Below the pieces are notes generated by a model. It was not told the DNA's origin. It worked only from the letters and a program-made list of their open reading frames with translations, and made no database searches. This document shows positions 1-8,430 of a DNA stretch of 53,382 nucleotides, piece after piece; the first letter of the stretch is position 1; every line of letters begins with the position of its first letter. A program made the translations under genes and the position numbers. The stretch spans positions 1 to 53,382 of the forward strand of contig NZ_BBJN01000024.1 of NCBI RefSeq assembly GCF_000739555.1. The letters are read 5' to 3'. Source of the DNA: Halolamina rubra. GTDB taxonomy: Archaea; Halobacteriota; Halobacteria; Halobacteriales; Haloferacaceae.

Positions 1-69
1 GATACTGTTTCGACGCTCGTCGCTGCACTGGAGACGGAGTTCCCTAGCTCCGACGACATCCGTCGGTGA
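1..69 (+). CDS. 3' end of an unidentified gene (partial)
   Basis: An open frame runs from base 1 to a TGA at 67-69 and encodes 22 residues ending DIRR. Third positions are G/C-rich and the residues are acidic, as in neighbouring genes, so it is very likely the carboxy end of a real protein that begins outside the window. It converges on the NlpC/P60 gene (31 bp apart). Too little is present to name a family. By position it could belong to the muropeptide cluster, but that is only inference. Confidence 0.6.
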   Translation, partial: DTVSTLVAALETEFPSSDDIRR

Positions 70-100
70 CCTCCCGCTCCCGAATGGCGTCTTACCTCGG

Positions 101-1108
101 TCAGGCTGGGATGAGTCGTCGGCAGCACTCCAATCCCTCGTCGAGCGACTCGAGATAGCCGTCTTCGTCGGGGTTCAGATTACTCTCGACGACTCCCCCA
201 CTGTCCCCGTGAGCGTGGATGTATCGGGACCCGCCGAGGCTGATCGCGACGTGGCCGGGGAAGAAGAGGAGGTCACCCGGGCGAAGTTCATCGCGAGCGA
301 CGGCCTCGCCGACGAGTCGTTGTTGGTCGGCGTCTCGCGGGAGGTCGAGGCCGAACACCCGATAGCTCACCCACACAAGCCCCGAACAGTCGATCCCCTC
401 GGTCGTCATTCCGCCCCACTCGTACGGAGTGCCCGTGAACTGACGGGCAATATCGACGATCTGTCCTCCGGTCGGCAGCCCGTCCGGTCGCGAGATGGCG
501 GTTGCGGGAACTGTTGCGGTGACACCAGTCCGGAACTCTACGCGACCTGGTTCCTCAGGGTCGGTGTGAACGTGACAGTGTGTGCCAATTGGAACAAACG
601 GCGGGAGTTGCTCTCGTGCGACCTCCTGATCGTTAACGGCATCACGGGCGACGTTTGATCGCAACACTGCCTCGTACTGTCCCGATTCGGCAGGCGTGAT
701 CGCCGTCGAAGCAACCCAGCCGAGATACCCGTCCGGTGCCCTGACCCGTCGCCACTCGTCGACGCCGTCGTAAACTGCGATCTCATCGCCGTAGAGTACC
801 TTCGTTACCTGCTCGGCGTCATTATCCGGGGCACTCAGCACTGATGCTGCAGTCGCCGACACGGTGGCCTTGTGCTCAATCTCAGATAGTTCGGTGAGCG
901 AAGAGGCCTCCTGATTGACAGCGGGGAACTCCTGTAAGTGGTCGAAGAGCCTGGTCGCGATCTCTTCCGTCGAGACCGTTCCGGAGAGGCGAATCGATCC
1001 ATCAACAGATTCAACGGAGATATCACACATTTTGGTCCGTCTATCGGGGCATTCCCGCGCGAGGAACGTCTCGACGGCCAGCTGAACCGTGCGTTGTGTG
1101 GCAGTCAT
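101..1108 (-). CDS. NlpC/P60 family cysteine endopeptidase with SH3 domain (YkfC-like)
   Basis: The 335-aa protein has three parts. Residues ~25-75 are BON-like (LSGTVSTEE). Residues ~80-145 are a bacterial-type SH3 domain. Residues ~210-335 are an NlpC/P60 papain-fold domain with the DCSG motif (Cys241), His286 in PGHVAIS and a third polar residue at His298. NlpC/P60 enzymes of the YkfC type cut the gamma-D-Glu/diamino-acid bond of murein peptides; this is family knowledge, since the substrate cannot be read from sequence. There is no signal peptide or Tat motif, so it should act in the cytoplasm on imported peptides. It starts at ATG 1108 and is divergent from the creatininase gene across 142 bp. 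Archaea make no murein, so its own wall is not the target. The neighbours NamZ, NagZ and AnmK strongly support muropeptide breakdown. Confidence 0.85.
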   Translation of the reverse strand: MTATQRTVQLAVETFLARECPDRRTKMCDISVESVDGSIRLSGTVSTEEIATRLFDHLQEFPAVNQEASSLTELSEIEHKATVSATAASVLSAPDNDAEQVTKVLYGDEIAVYDGVDEWRRVRAPDGYLGWVASTAITPAESGQYEAVLRSNVARDAVNDQEVAREQLPPFVPIGTHCHVHTDPEEPGRVEFRTGVTATVPATAISRPDGLPTGGQIVDIARQFTGTPYEWGGMTTEGIDCSGLVWVSYRVFGLDLPRDADQQRLVGEAVARDELRPGDLLFFPGHVAISLGGSRYIHAHGDSGGVVESNLNPDEDGYLESLDEGLECCRRLIPA

Positions 1109-1250
1109 GTGTCACTCTGAACGGACCGTCGTGAAAATGGTTCGGTCGCTACCCGATCAGGCGCTTGATTCGTCCCCCAAGGAGGCCTAGTGCGATCGAG
1201 TACCGTCGAAGGAGGAGTTTGAATAGGGGGTAGACCAACTGACGACGGTA

Positions 1251-2048
1251 ATGTACGTAGAGCCACCACCCCGCACGCGCTCCTGGTTTCATCAACCGTT
1301 CGAAAATATCGACTCGACTGCCGCCCGGCCGGGGTCGATACTTTTGGTACCCGTTGGGAGTGTCGAACAACACGGCCGGCACCTCCCCGTCGGAACCGAC
1401 ACGATGCTCGTCGGCTCAATCGCGTCTGAGACGGCACGGCGCGTTACCGACGAGATTCCGTTGATGGTGGCACCGCCAGTCTGGTCAGGGCATTCACCGC
1501 ACCACACGTCACTCGGTGGGACACTTTCTGTCCAACACAGAACGCTCCTTGCATTGCTTGAGGACATCTGTGAAACAGGGATGCAGTACGGGTTCGATGG
1601 ACTGGCGATACTCAACGGCCACGGGGGAAACAAGCCGACCGTCGGTTCGCTCACAAGCTCGGTCGGGGAGACGTTGACCGAGACCGAGGTATTGGGGCTG
1701 ACGTACTTCGACCTAGCCGCGCCGTTCGTCGACGATTATCGTGACAGCGAGACCGGCGGGATGTCCCACGGCGGCGAGTTCGAGACGTCGTTGATGCTCC
1801 ACCGCTACCCCGATCTCGTCGGCGACGACCGGCCGGCGACACCCCACGACGAGCCGTACGACCACGGACTGCAGGACATGTTCGACGGTGGCCCGGTCTC
1901 AGTCTACCGGGAGTTCGAGGCCTACTCCGAGTCGGGCGCTATCGGCTCCCCCGCACTCGCGTCGGCGGCGAAAGGTGAAGCGCTGTTCGACGCGGTCTGT
2001 GAGGAACTCAACGCACTCATCGAGTCAATGCACACTCGCCTGGCCTGA
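1251..2048 (+). CDS. creatininase-family amidohydrolase
   Basis: The 265-aa protein has the full set of creatininase-family metal ligands: PVGSVEQHGRHLPVGTD (Glu, His and Asp ligands, residues ~34-50), NGHGGN (~122-127) and HGGEFETS (~173-180). Members are two-metal cytoplasmic hydrolases acting on cyclic amides, formamides and related compounds (creatinine, FAPy in ArfB, mycofactocin peptide in MftE). The substrate here is unknown. The length is usual for the family and the ATG at 1251 leaves a normal ~33-residue lead. The next gene on the same strand follows within about 60 bp, so an operon with the AmiE-like hydrolase is likely. In a sugar-acid branch it might open a lactone or remove an acyl/amide group, but that is inference from context only. 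Confidence 0.85.
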   Translation: MYVEPPPRTRSWFHQPFENIDSTAARPGSILLVPVGSVEQHGRHLPVGTDTMLVGSIASETARRVTDEIPLMVAPPVWSGHSPHHTSLGGTLSVQHRTLLALLEDICETGMQYGFDGLAILNGHGGNKPTVGSLTSSVGETLTETEVLGLTYFDLAAPFVDDYRDSETGGMSHGGEFETSLMLHRYPDLVGDDRPATPHDEPYDHGLQDMFDGGPVSVYREFEAYSESGAIGSPALASAAKGEALFDAVCEELNALIESMHTRLA

Positions 2049-2111
2049 CGCGTCTGTTTGCCGGTTCGTCCCGGCGGTACACCTAAGACGGCCCGTGTTC
2101 GTCTTCGCGGT

Positions 2112-3176
2112 GTGACTGACGCGGAGTTCGACGCGTTTGACCGGGTTCTCGAAGAGGCGCTCGCTGCGGGGACGTTCACCTGTGCGGTGGCGGCGGTGGG
2201 GAGTTCGAGCGGGGAGCAACACCGGTGCGTTCTCGGCGTGGCTGACCCGGAGCGTGAGCACCAGGCTACGGGGGCGACGGTTTTCGATATGGCCTCCGTA
2301 ACGAAGGCCGTCGTGACGACCACGATCGTTCTTGGCCTCGTCGAGGACGGCCGCCTCGCCCTGACGGACTCGATCGCACGGCATCTACCCGTCGACGGTG
2401 ACCGGGGCGAGGTCACGCTGCGACAGCTCCTCACGCACACTTCGGGGCTGCAGCCCTACCACTTCGAGCCCGGGTGGTCGGGGGTGGAGGAAGCGAGAGA
2501 CGCCATCTTCGAGGCGGACCTGCTGGCCGCCGCCCCAGACAGGAGACAAGAGTACAGCTGTCTCAACTTCGTCCATCTGGCAGCGGCCGCCGAACGCGCG
2601 ACCGGAACCTCGCTCCCCCAGCTTGCGGCGGAGTACGTCTTCGAGCCTGCGGACATGGAGACGGCTCGCCTTGGCGCACCGGTCGATTCGGGAGCATCAG
2701 TCGCGGTGACGCGGGATAACGAGTACGGACGGGGGACGATTCGTGGAGAAGTGCACGATCCCCTCGGGAACGTGATGGCGGGACGGAGCGGCAACGCGGG
2801 GTTGTTCGCCACCATCGACGATATCTCGGGGTTCGCCCGGACGCTGCTGGTCGACGCCCGTCAGGGGACGAACCGGCTACTCGCGCCAACAACTATCGAC
2901 CGGCTGGCAGCGGACACGACGCCCGATGGTGTTGACCCGCACGGGCTGGGCTGGCGCGTCGCTGACCACTCGCTCCCCGCACCAACATGGAGCAGGGAGG
3001 CAGTGGGGCATACGGGCTACACCGGGACCTCGCTGTGGCTTGACCTGCAACGAGATCGGTATTGTGCGATCCTAACGAACGAAGTATACACCGGGAAGGA
3101 GGAGACCGAAATGCCTCGCGTCCGCGAACTGGCTCACGGTTCGGCCGGGGCGGTTCCGGGGACCGCGTTCGACTGA
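2112..3176 (+). CDS. serine hydrolase of class C beta-lactamase fold (AmiE-like N-acetylmuramyl-L-Ala amidase candidate)
   Basis: The ~354-aa protein carries the penicillin-recognising serine hydrolase motifs. SVTK is at 62-65 (nucleophile Ser62, Lys65). YSC is at ~148-150, in place of the usual YxN. HTGYTG starts at ~300, the esterase/amidase-type substitute for KTG. In Bacillus subtilis the homologous AmiE (YbbE) has this fold and sits beside NagZ and NamZ, where it splits lactyl-L-Ala bonds in muropeptides. The same three families occur together here, so that role is preferred over beta-lactamase or esterase. I chose GTG 2112 (VTDAEFDAFD) because the 18 codons after the upstream TTG 2058 are Arg/Pro-rich and non-family. 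No signal peptide is visible. The gene ends 28 bp before a convergent gene. Confidence 0.8.
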   Translation: MTDAEFDAFDRVLEEALAAGTFTCAVAAVGSSSGEQHRCVLGVADPEREHQATGATVFDMASVTKAVVTTTIVLGLVEDGRLALTDSIARHLPVDGDRGEVTLRQLLTHTSGLQPYHFEPGWSGVEEARDAIFEADLLAAAPDRRQEYSCLNFVHLAAAAERATGTSLPQLAAEYVFEPADMETARLGAPVDSGASVAVTRDNEYGRGTIRGEVHDPLGNVMAGRSGNAGLFATIDDISGFARTLLVDARQGTNRLLAPTTIDRLAADTTPDGVDPHGLGWRVADHSLPAPTWSREAVGHTGYTGTSLWLDLQRDRYCAILTNEVYTGKEETEMPRVRELAHGSAGAVPGTAFD

Positions 3177-3204
3177 GCCTGCCAAGAGCAGTGATGGAGC
3201 CGAC

Positions 3205-4320
3205 TCAGTCAGTTCGGTACCGTTCGACCTCCGCTTCGTCTACATTGATACCCAGCCCTGGGCCGTCTGGCACGCGCAACGACCCCTCCGAGAACTCGAG
3301 TTCCGGGTCGAGGATATCAGACTCCCAGCCGTAGTAGACGCTATCCGGCGCGATGTCGAACCCGGGAGTCGTCGCCACCGTGTGTAGCATGGCTGCCGTC
3401 TTGATGCCGAGGTCGAACCCACAGTGGTGTGAGACCGAAACCCCGGCGTCGCGGGCGACGGCGACCTGTTCTTTCGTCCGGGCGATGCCGCCGGCCGGAA
3501 CGAGGTCCACCAGCGCAACGTCGATGGCGTCTTCCCCGACCAGATGCGTCAGGTTGTGCCGGAAGTACGTGTCCTCATTGACCGCGATGGGGGTCCGGAG
3601 TCGCTCGCGGAGCTTCGCGTACGAGCCGAACGTGTCCACGCGGACCGGCTGTTCGAGATACTGGAGGGAGACATCTGCGTCCTCCAGTCGGCGACCGACG
3701 CGTACCGTCTCCTCGAACGACCAGCCCTGATTTGGGTCGATCCGGAGGTCGATTCGCCCGTCGGTTGCGTCGTCCATGGCCACCAGCCGATCGATGTCCT
3801 CCCGCCAGTCGTGGCCGGCCTTCGTTTTGAGGGCGGTGAACCCCGCCTCGTGGGCGAAGGTGGCCTCTTCGGCCGATTCCTCAGCGTCGAGGATGCCGAC
3901 ACAGTAGGCAACCGGAACCTCGGTCCGGTCGGCACCGCCGAACAGCGTCGAGACCGAGACACTGAGTTCGCGTCCGAGCGCGTCCCACATCGCCGTCTCG
4001 ACGGCGCCCAGGAACGGGTCGATCGTTACATAGGGGTGGTAGAACGACTCGACGAACGGGATTATCTTCTCTAGCGACTGGCCGACGAGTTCGGGAACCA
4101 CCACTTCCTCAAGGACCGCGACAGTCGCTTCCAGCGACTCCATAGCGGCAAGCATCTCCCCCCACCCGACCTCGCCGTTCGTCGTCTCCAGCCGAACTAG
4201 GACGCGGTCGCGTTCGGTAATCGCGTCGTGATTGCTGACGTACGGCGCGAGGCCGTATGGCTCCTCTCGCGAGCGGATCGGGATGGTGACGGGGATAACG
4301 GAGACATCTCGGACCTGCAT
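3205..4320 (-). CDS. enolase-superfamily enzyme, mandelate-racemase-type active site
   Basis: The protein is 371 aa from ATG 4320; the upstream in-frame ATG gives a non-family tail. A capping domain (1-125) is followed by a TIM barrel with LKTKAG (Lys165-x-Lys167), metal ligands Asp195 (RIDPNQGW), Glu223 (YLEQPV) and Glu249/Asp250 (VNED). Next come VDLVPAGGI (Asp272) and SVSHHCGF (His299). Relative to the conserved GG, Asp272 and His299 fall exactly where mandelate racemase has its Asp270/His297 dyad. L-Ala-D/L-Glu epimerases (YkfB) have Lys at the Asp272 position. So despite the muropeptide setting it is better called a sugar-acid dehydratase/racemase-like enzyme than a dipeptide epimerase. 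Mg-dependent abstraction of an alpha-proton from a carboxylate is expected. It is divergent from the 4419 gene. Confidence 0.8.
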   Translation of the reverse strand: MQVRDVSVIPVTIPIRSREEPYGLAPYVSNHDAITERDRVLVRLETTNGEVGWGEMLAAMESLEATVAVLEEVVVPELVGQSLEKIIPFVESFYHPYVTIDPFLGAVETAMWDALGRELSVSVSTLFGGADRTEVPVAYCVGILDAEESAEEATFAHEAGFTALKTKAGHDWREDIDRLVAMDDATDGRIDLRIDPNQGWSFEETVRVGRRLEDADVSLQYLEQPVRVDTFGSYAKLRERLRTPIAVNEDTYFRHNLTHLVGEDAIDVALVDLVPAGGIARTKEQVAVARDAGVSVSHHCGFDLGIKTAAMLHTVATTPGFDIAPDSVYYGWESDILDPELEFSEGSLRVPDGPGLGINVDEAEVERYRTD

Positions 4321-4418
4321 CGTCTCTCCGGGGTGGCTACACCCGTATAAAACCCGTTCCCAGTAGCGGTCGCTGATTTCGGCCGAGAGGTTTTGGTTCC
4401 TGGCCACTTGGACAGCGC

Positions 4419-5567
4419 ATGACGAGCGTCTGGAGTTACCCGTGGCGCCTCCTCGCACCAGAGGGCCGCTCGCTGGCCGATCTCCAGATGCGGGGGCTCG
4501 ATGGAGTCTCCGTGGCGAGTCACTATCACTCGATCCGATCCCTGGCTCCCACTACTGACGGTCCCCAGTTCGACAGCTTCCCAGGTGGGTGTTTCTTCGA
4601 CCCCGGAGAGCACACTGAGGGGACTGCTATCGATCCGCACGTACACTCAGTCCTCGGCCACGAATCGCCGCTCGAGGAACTCCTCGCCGAACCGGCGGCC
4701 GACGATCTTTCCATGACTGGATGGTTAGTCTGTCTCCACAACACCCACCTTGGGTCCTGCAATCCGAGGTTCCGTATCGAGAGCGCGTTCGGGCAGCCTC
4801 ACGACCACGGGCTCTGCCCGTCGAACCCAGAGGTGCGGGCGTATCTCGCATCTATCGCCGAAGCGCTCGCAGCGCTCGGCGTTGACGCTATCGGGTTGGA
4901 AGCCATCGGGTTCCCATCGGCGTTCCACGGCCACGGCAACCAGTTCGGCCACGAGAAGGACCAACTGGTGGCCTCGACCCGCGAGCAAGCTCTCTTCTCA
5001 CAGTGTTTCTGTGACGCCTGCCGAGCAGCGGCCGATTTCGACATCGACATGGCCCAATCGGTAGTTCAGGAGTACTGTCGGGCGATGCTAGAGACACCGG
5101 AAGACACGGTTCCGTCGCTGTCCGCCGTCGTCGAGGACCATCCCGTGCTGGAAGACCTGTTCACGTTCCGGGCTCGCGTCGTCGAGTCGCTTATCGGCCG
5201 AATCGATCGCGCCAGCGGCGACGTGCCGCTTAGGTACTACGCTGCTGCCGGCCTCGGCCGGGACCGAGATGACGGCTGGCCTGCAGGCGTCGACCTCGAC
5301 TGTCTCGCGCCATATCTCGACCGAGTCACGGCGTTGTGTTACACTGGTGACCCCACAGTGGCTCGGGAGCGTGTCAGTGAATTCAACGAGGTGACAGGGG
5401 TAACTGTCGACGCCGGACTCAGCCTAGAACCGGAATACGTAGTGAACCGCGAGGAGTGGACTGCGCTCCGTGACGCTGTCGCATCGGAGTTGCAGGGCGA
5501 GCTGCGGGTGTACAACGAGTCGCTCTTGAGCGAGAAGCAGTTCGACTGGGTGATCCAACCAGACTGA
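4419..5567 (+). CDS. unrecognised TIM-barrel-like protein, possible glycosidase
   Basis: I do not recognise a named family for this 382-aa protein. It has beta/alpha repeats suggestive of a TIM barrel: a His-rich segment (HNTHLGSCNP, ~106-115), GVDAIGLEAIGFPSAFHGHG (~147-166), a CFCDAC pair (~192-197) that could bind metal, and LRYYAAAGLG (~268-277). The Glu in LEAIGF at a strand end would suit a glycosidase acid/base, but this is a guess. There is no signal peptide. It lies directly upstream of namZ (52 bp) in the same direction, so it is probably co-transcribed and acts on the same substrate. ATG 4419 is 98 bp from the divergent enolase-type gene, and that gap should hold both promoters. 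Composition matches its neighbours. Confidence 0.7.
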   Translation: MTSVWSYPWRLLAPEGRSLADLQMRGLDGVSVASHYHSIRSLAPTTDGPQFDSFPGGCFFDPGEHTEGTAIDPHVHSVLGHESPLEELLAEPAADDLSMTGWLVCLHNTHLGSCNPRFRIESAFGQPHDHGLCPSNPEVRAYLASIAEALAALGVDAIGLEAIGFPSAFHGHGNQFGHEKDQLVASTREQALFSQCFCDACRAAADFDIDMAQSVVQEYCRAMLETPEDTVPSLSAVVEDHPVLEDLFTFRARVVESLIGRIDRASGDVPLRYYAAAGLGRDRDDGWPAGVDLDCLAPYLDRVTALCYTGDPTVARERVSEFNEVTGVTVDAGLSLEPEYVVNREEWTALRDAVASELQGELRVYNESLLSEKQFDWVIQPD

Positions 5568-5619
5568 GAGCTGCTGCGCGGCTAAGTTTATTGACGGTGA
5601 GCGATACGCACGCGACTGC

Positions 5620-6786
5620 ATGGTTTCCCTTGGCGTGGAACGGCTTCTCTCGCGATCGAGGAGTGTGGTCGGCGATGACCGTGTCGGGCTCCTCACGAAC
5701 CACGCGGCCGTTGACCACGCACTCAGGCCGACCGTCGACCGACTCCACGCACACGACGACATCGATCTCCGGCGTCTCTACGGTCCTGAACACGGGATAC
5801 GCGGCACGGAGCAGGCGGGTGTCGCTGTCAAGAGCTCCGTCGACAGTCGGACCGGTCTTCCCGTCGAAAGTCTCTACGGGGAGACGCGTCGTCTCACACC
5901 GGCGCTACTCAACGGCGTCGACACACTCGTCTGTGACCTGCAGGACGTTGGTAGCCGCTACTACACACTGATCTCGACACTGGCGTACGCGATGGAGGGC
6001 GTTGCGGCGGCCGATGGGCGGATGGTGGTGCTGGACCGCCCGAACCCGATTGCCCCGCTCGGCGTGTCAGGGAACCGCGTAGAACCAGTGTTCAGTTCGT
6101 TCGTCGGCGACTATCGGCTTCCGATAACCCACGGGTTGACGATCGGGGAGCTCGCGAGGTATATCAACGACGAGTTCGACATTGGGGCGACTGTCGACGT
6201 GGTCGAGGTTCGGGGGTGGCAGCGCTCTCAGTGGTTCGACGAAACCGACCTCCCATGGGTGCTTCCCTCGCCGAACGTTCCGACGCTTACCACGGCGACA
6301 CTCTATCCCGGCACCTGTCTCCTCGAAGGAACGAACCTCTCGGAAGGCCGAGGAACAACGAAACCGTTCGAACTCGTTGGGGCGCCATGGCTCGATGCTG
6401 GGGAATGGGCGACCCAGCTCGAGGGGGCGGGGCTGGATGGGGTTGCGTTCCGCCCCACCGCTTTCCAGCCGATGTTCTCGAAACATCAGGAGGAGACGGT
6501 CGAAGGCGTGCAAGCCCACATCTGTGACCGTAACAGGATCGATCCGGTTCGGGTCGGATTGACGCTACTGGTGTCGGCGTTCACTGCCTCCGAAAAGACG
6601 GCGTGGGTCGAAGACGGGGATGAGTACGTCATCGATCGGCTGGCCGGAAGTGACACGCTCAGACGGACAGTCGATCGGAGGCGCGGAACTGCCGACCCGA
6701 ACGCAGTCGTCGACGAGATTCTGGCTGATTGGGAGTCTGACCGGGTAGCGTTTCAGACAGTCCGGGAGGAGTACGAACGCTACTAA
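5620..6786 (+). CDS. namZ: NamZ exo-beta-N-acetylmuramidase (DUF1343, GH171)
   Basis: The 388-aa protein shows nearly every DUF1343 landmark in order: GLLTNH (23-28), YGPEHGIRG (~54-62), GLPVESLYGE (~79-88), CDLQDVGSRYYT (~106-117), VLDRPNPI (~138-145), THGLTIGELARYIN (~171-184) and EGTNLSEGRGTTKPFE (~238-253). In B. subtilis NamZ (YbbC), founder of GH171, removes MurNAc from the non-reducing end of murein chains or MurNAc-GlcNAc. Bacterial NamZ is usually secreted, but this copy has no signal peptide and should work in the cytoplasm on imported saccharides. It ends 2 bp from the convergent nagZ stop. The family call is firm. The MurNAc substrate is taken from the family and the adjacent NagZ and AnmK. 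Confidence 0.92.
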   Translation: MVSLGVERLLSRSRSVVGDDRVGLLTNHAAVDHALRPTVDRLHAHDDIDLRRLYGPEHGIRGTEQAGVAVKSSVDSRTGLPVESLYGETRRLTPALLNGVDTLVCDLQDVGSRYYTLISTLAYAMEGVAAADGRMVVLDRPNPIAPLGVSGNRVEPVFSSFVGDYRLPITHGLTIGELARYINDEFDIGATVDVVEVRGWQRSQWFDETDLPWVLPSPNVPTLTTATLYPGTCLLEGTNLSEGRGTTKPFELVGAPWLDAGEWATQLEGAGLDGVAFRPTAFQPMFSKHQEETVEGVQAHICDRNRIDPVRVGLTLLVSAFTASEKTAWVEDGDEYVIDRLAGSDTLRRTVDRRRGTADPNAVVDEILADWESDRVAFQTVREEYERY

Positions 6787-6788
6787 CG

Positions 6789-8351
6789 TTATCCGAAGTT
6801 CGAGTCGGGACTATCCTGTCCAATCGAGACCGGCGACTCACCCTTCGGAGATGTGTCGCCACGGAGGACACGACCGAGAGCGGCCATGGCCGCATCGCTG
6901 TCGCCGTAAGTCGTGAGGTAACACGGTACCTCAGGGAACAAGCGCAGGTCGTAGGGACTCGATAGCGCGACAACGACGAGTCGCACGGTCGAGCCTGCTA
7001 ACTCGCGAACGAACCGAACTTGTTCGTCATCCGCGGAAGCATCGGTCGTCCCGACGACGACGGTTCCGGCGTCATCAGTAGTTACATCGGCCGTTCGGTG
7101 GATCACTGAGCAGTCAGGAGAATCCACTGCAGCCGCAAGGTCCGCAACCTCTGAATCGCCATCTCCAGCCGACGTGTCGGCGTCGTCGAACGTGACGACG
7201 GTGACGGTCCCATCAAGCGGGAGCGTCCCCTCCCGGTCGCGGACGAGTGTGACCGAGTCGCTCGCGGTTCGAGCCGCGACATCGGCGACACGGTCGGCAG
7301 CAAGTTCCCAACCCGGGGAGTCCCCAGCATCCGCAGCAGCCGCCCGCTTGGCCGCCAGAACCCGCTCGACCGACTCGTCGAGGCGGGCTTCCGACAGTCG
7401 CCCGGTCCGAACTGCATCGAGGACGGCCCGCATCGCCGCTTCCTGCCGCTCGGGCGTGTGTGAGATAGTCAGCAGGTCACAGCCCGCCTCAATCGCCTGC
7501 ACGGCGGCCTCGACCGTGCCGATACCCGATGCGATGGCATCCATCTCCAGACAATCCGTCACGACGAGCCCCTCGAAGCCGAGCTCGTCACGCAGCAGCC
7601 CCGAGACGACTGACGGTGCGATAGTCGCAGGCCGGTCAGCCACGCCCGTCACGGCGGGGAAGGAGACGTGAGTCGTCATCACGGCGTCGACACCGGCGTC
7701 GACGGCCCGGCGGAACGGCGCGAGTTCGACCCGGTCAAGTCGCTCTCGGTTGTGTGGCAACACCGGGAGTTCGTGGTGGGAGTCGCTGACGGTGTCGCCG
7801 TGACCGGGGAAATGCTTCACACAAGTAAGGACGTCTGCACGCTGAATCCCCTCGGCAAACTGTGACCCGAAGCGGCCGACGAGTGCGGGGTTGTCGCCGA
7901 AAGACCGAATCCCGATGACGGGGTTCTCCGGGTTCACGTTCACGTCGAGGACGGGCGCGAAGTTCAGGTTGATTCCCAGCGCCCGGAGCTCGTCGGCGAT
8001 GGCCGCTCCCGCCTCCGCAGCCAACGCCTCGCGACCTGTCGCACCTATCGCCATCGCGCTCGGGGGGTTCGCCCCCCACGGAATCCGTGTGACTGGGCCG
8101 CCTTCCTGGTCGATTGCAACGAGCAGGGGAGGTAGGTTCGCTTCTGCAGCCAGCCGCTGGAGCGACGCGGAGAGCGCTTCCGTTTGACTCGGCGTCGAAA
8201 GGTTCCGTGCGAAGTAGAGGACACCACCGATGCCCCAGTCGGTCAGTAGCGACTCCAACTGCGGTGTGACGTCGGGGCCGTCGAATCCGACGACGAACAG
8301 CTGCCCGACTTTCTGCCGGAGCGAGAGGTCGGCGACGGTCCACGCGGGCAT
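6789..8351 (-). CDS. nagZ: beta-N-acetylhexosaminidase NagZ (GH3)
   Basis: The protein is 520 aa from ATG 8351 (MPAWTVADLS). The longer in-frame extension runs across the anmK start on the other strand and is rejected. The GH3 barrel (~1-330) contains AIDQEGGPVTRI, the NagZ signature KHFPGHGDTVSDSH (179-192; the Asp190/His192 dyad acts as general acid/base) and the nucleophile Asp266 in TDCLEMDAI. A second alpha/beta domain (~340-520) resembles the C-terminal domain of two-domain B. subtilis NagZ. The enzyme removes GlcNAc from muropeptides, leaving (anhydro)MurNAc products. No signal peptide is seen. It is divergent from anmK across 79 bp, which suggests co-ordinated control, and convergent with namZ. 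Confidence 0.92.
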   Translation of the reverse strand: MPAWTVADLSLRQKVGQLFVVGFDGPDVTPQLESLLTDWGIGGVLYFARNLSTPSQTEALSASLQRLAAEANLPPLLVAIDQEGGPVTRIPWGANPPSAMAIGATGREALAAEAGAAIADELRALGINLNFAPVLDVNVNPENPVIGIRSFGDNPALVGRFGSQFAEGIQRADVLTCVKHFPGHGDTVSDSHHELPVLPHNRERLDRVELAPFRRAVDAGVDAVMTTHVSFPAVTGVADRPATIAPSVVSGLLRDELGFEGLVVTDCLEMDAIASGIGTVEAAVQAIEAGCDLLTISHTPERQEAAMRAVLDAVRTGRLSEARLDESVERVLAAKRAAAADAGDSPGWELAADRVADVAARTASDSVTLVRDREGTLPLDGTVTVVTFDDADTSAGDGDSEVADLAAAVDSPDCSVIHRTADVTTDDAGTVVVGTTDASADDEQVRFVRELAGSTVRLVVVALSSPYDLRLFPEVPCYLTTYGDSDAAMAALGRVLRGDTSPKGESPVSIGQDSPDSNFG

Positions 8352-8430
8352 ATCGCGGCAGATTGCAGCCAGCGGTATACCTCTTCCCCCCGCCGGTACG
8401 CTTTTGCGCACCCGCCCGTCACGGAGGACG

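Noticed and set aside
2112..3176. Antibiotic-resistance beta-lactamase
   Set aside because: HTG instead of KTG, no signal peptide, and placement among muropeptide genes favour an amidase/esterase; archaea have no penicillin target.
3205..4458. Longer start for the enolase-family gene and its annotation as L-Ala-D/L-Glu epimerase
   Set aside because: The first 46 codons are non-family and overlap the divergent promoter and gene start; the second catalytic Lys of the epimerases is Asp here.
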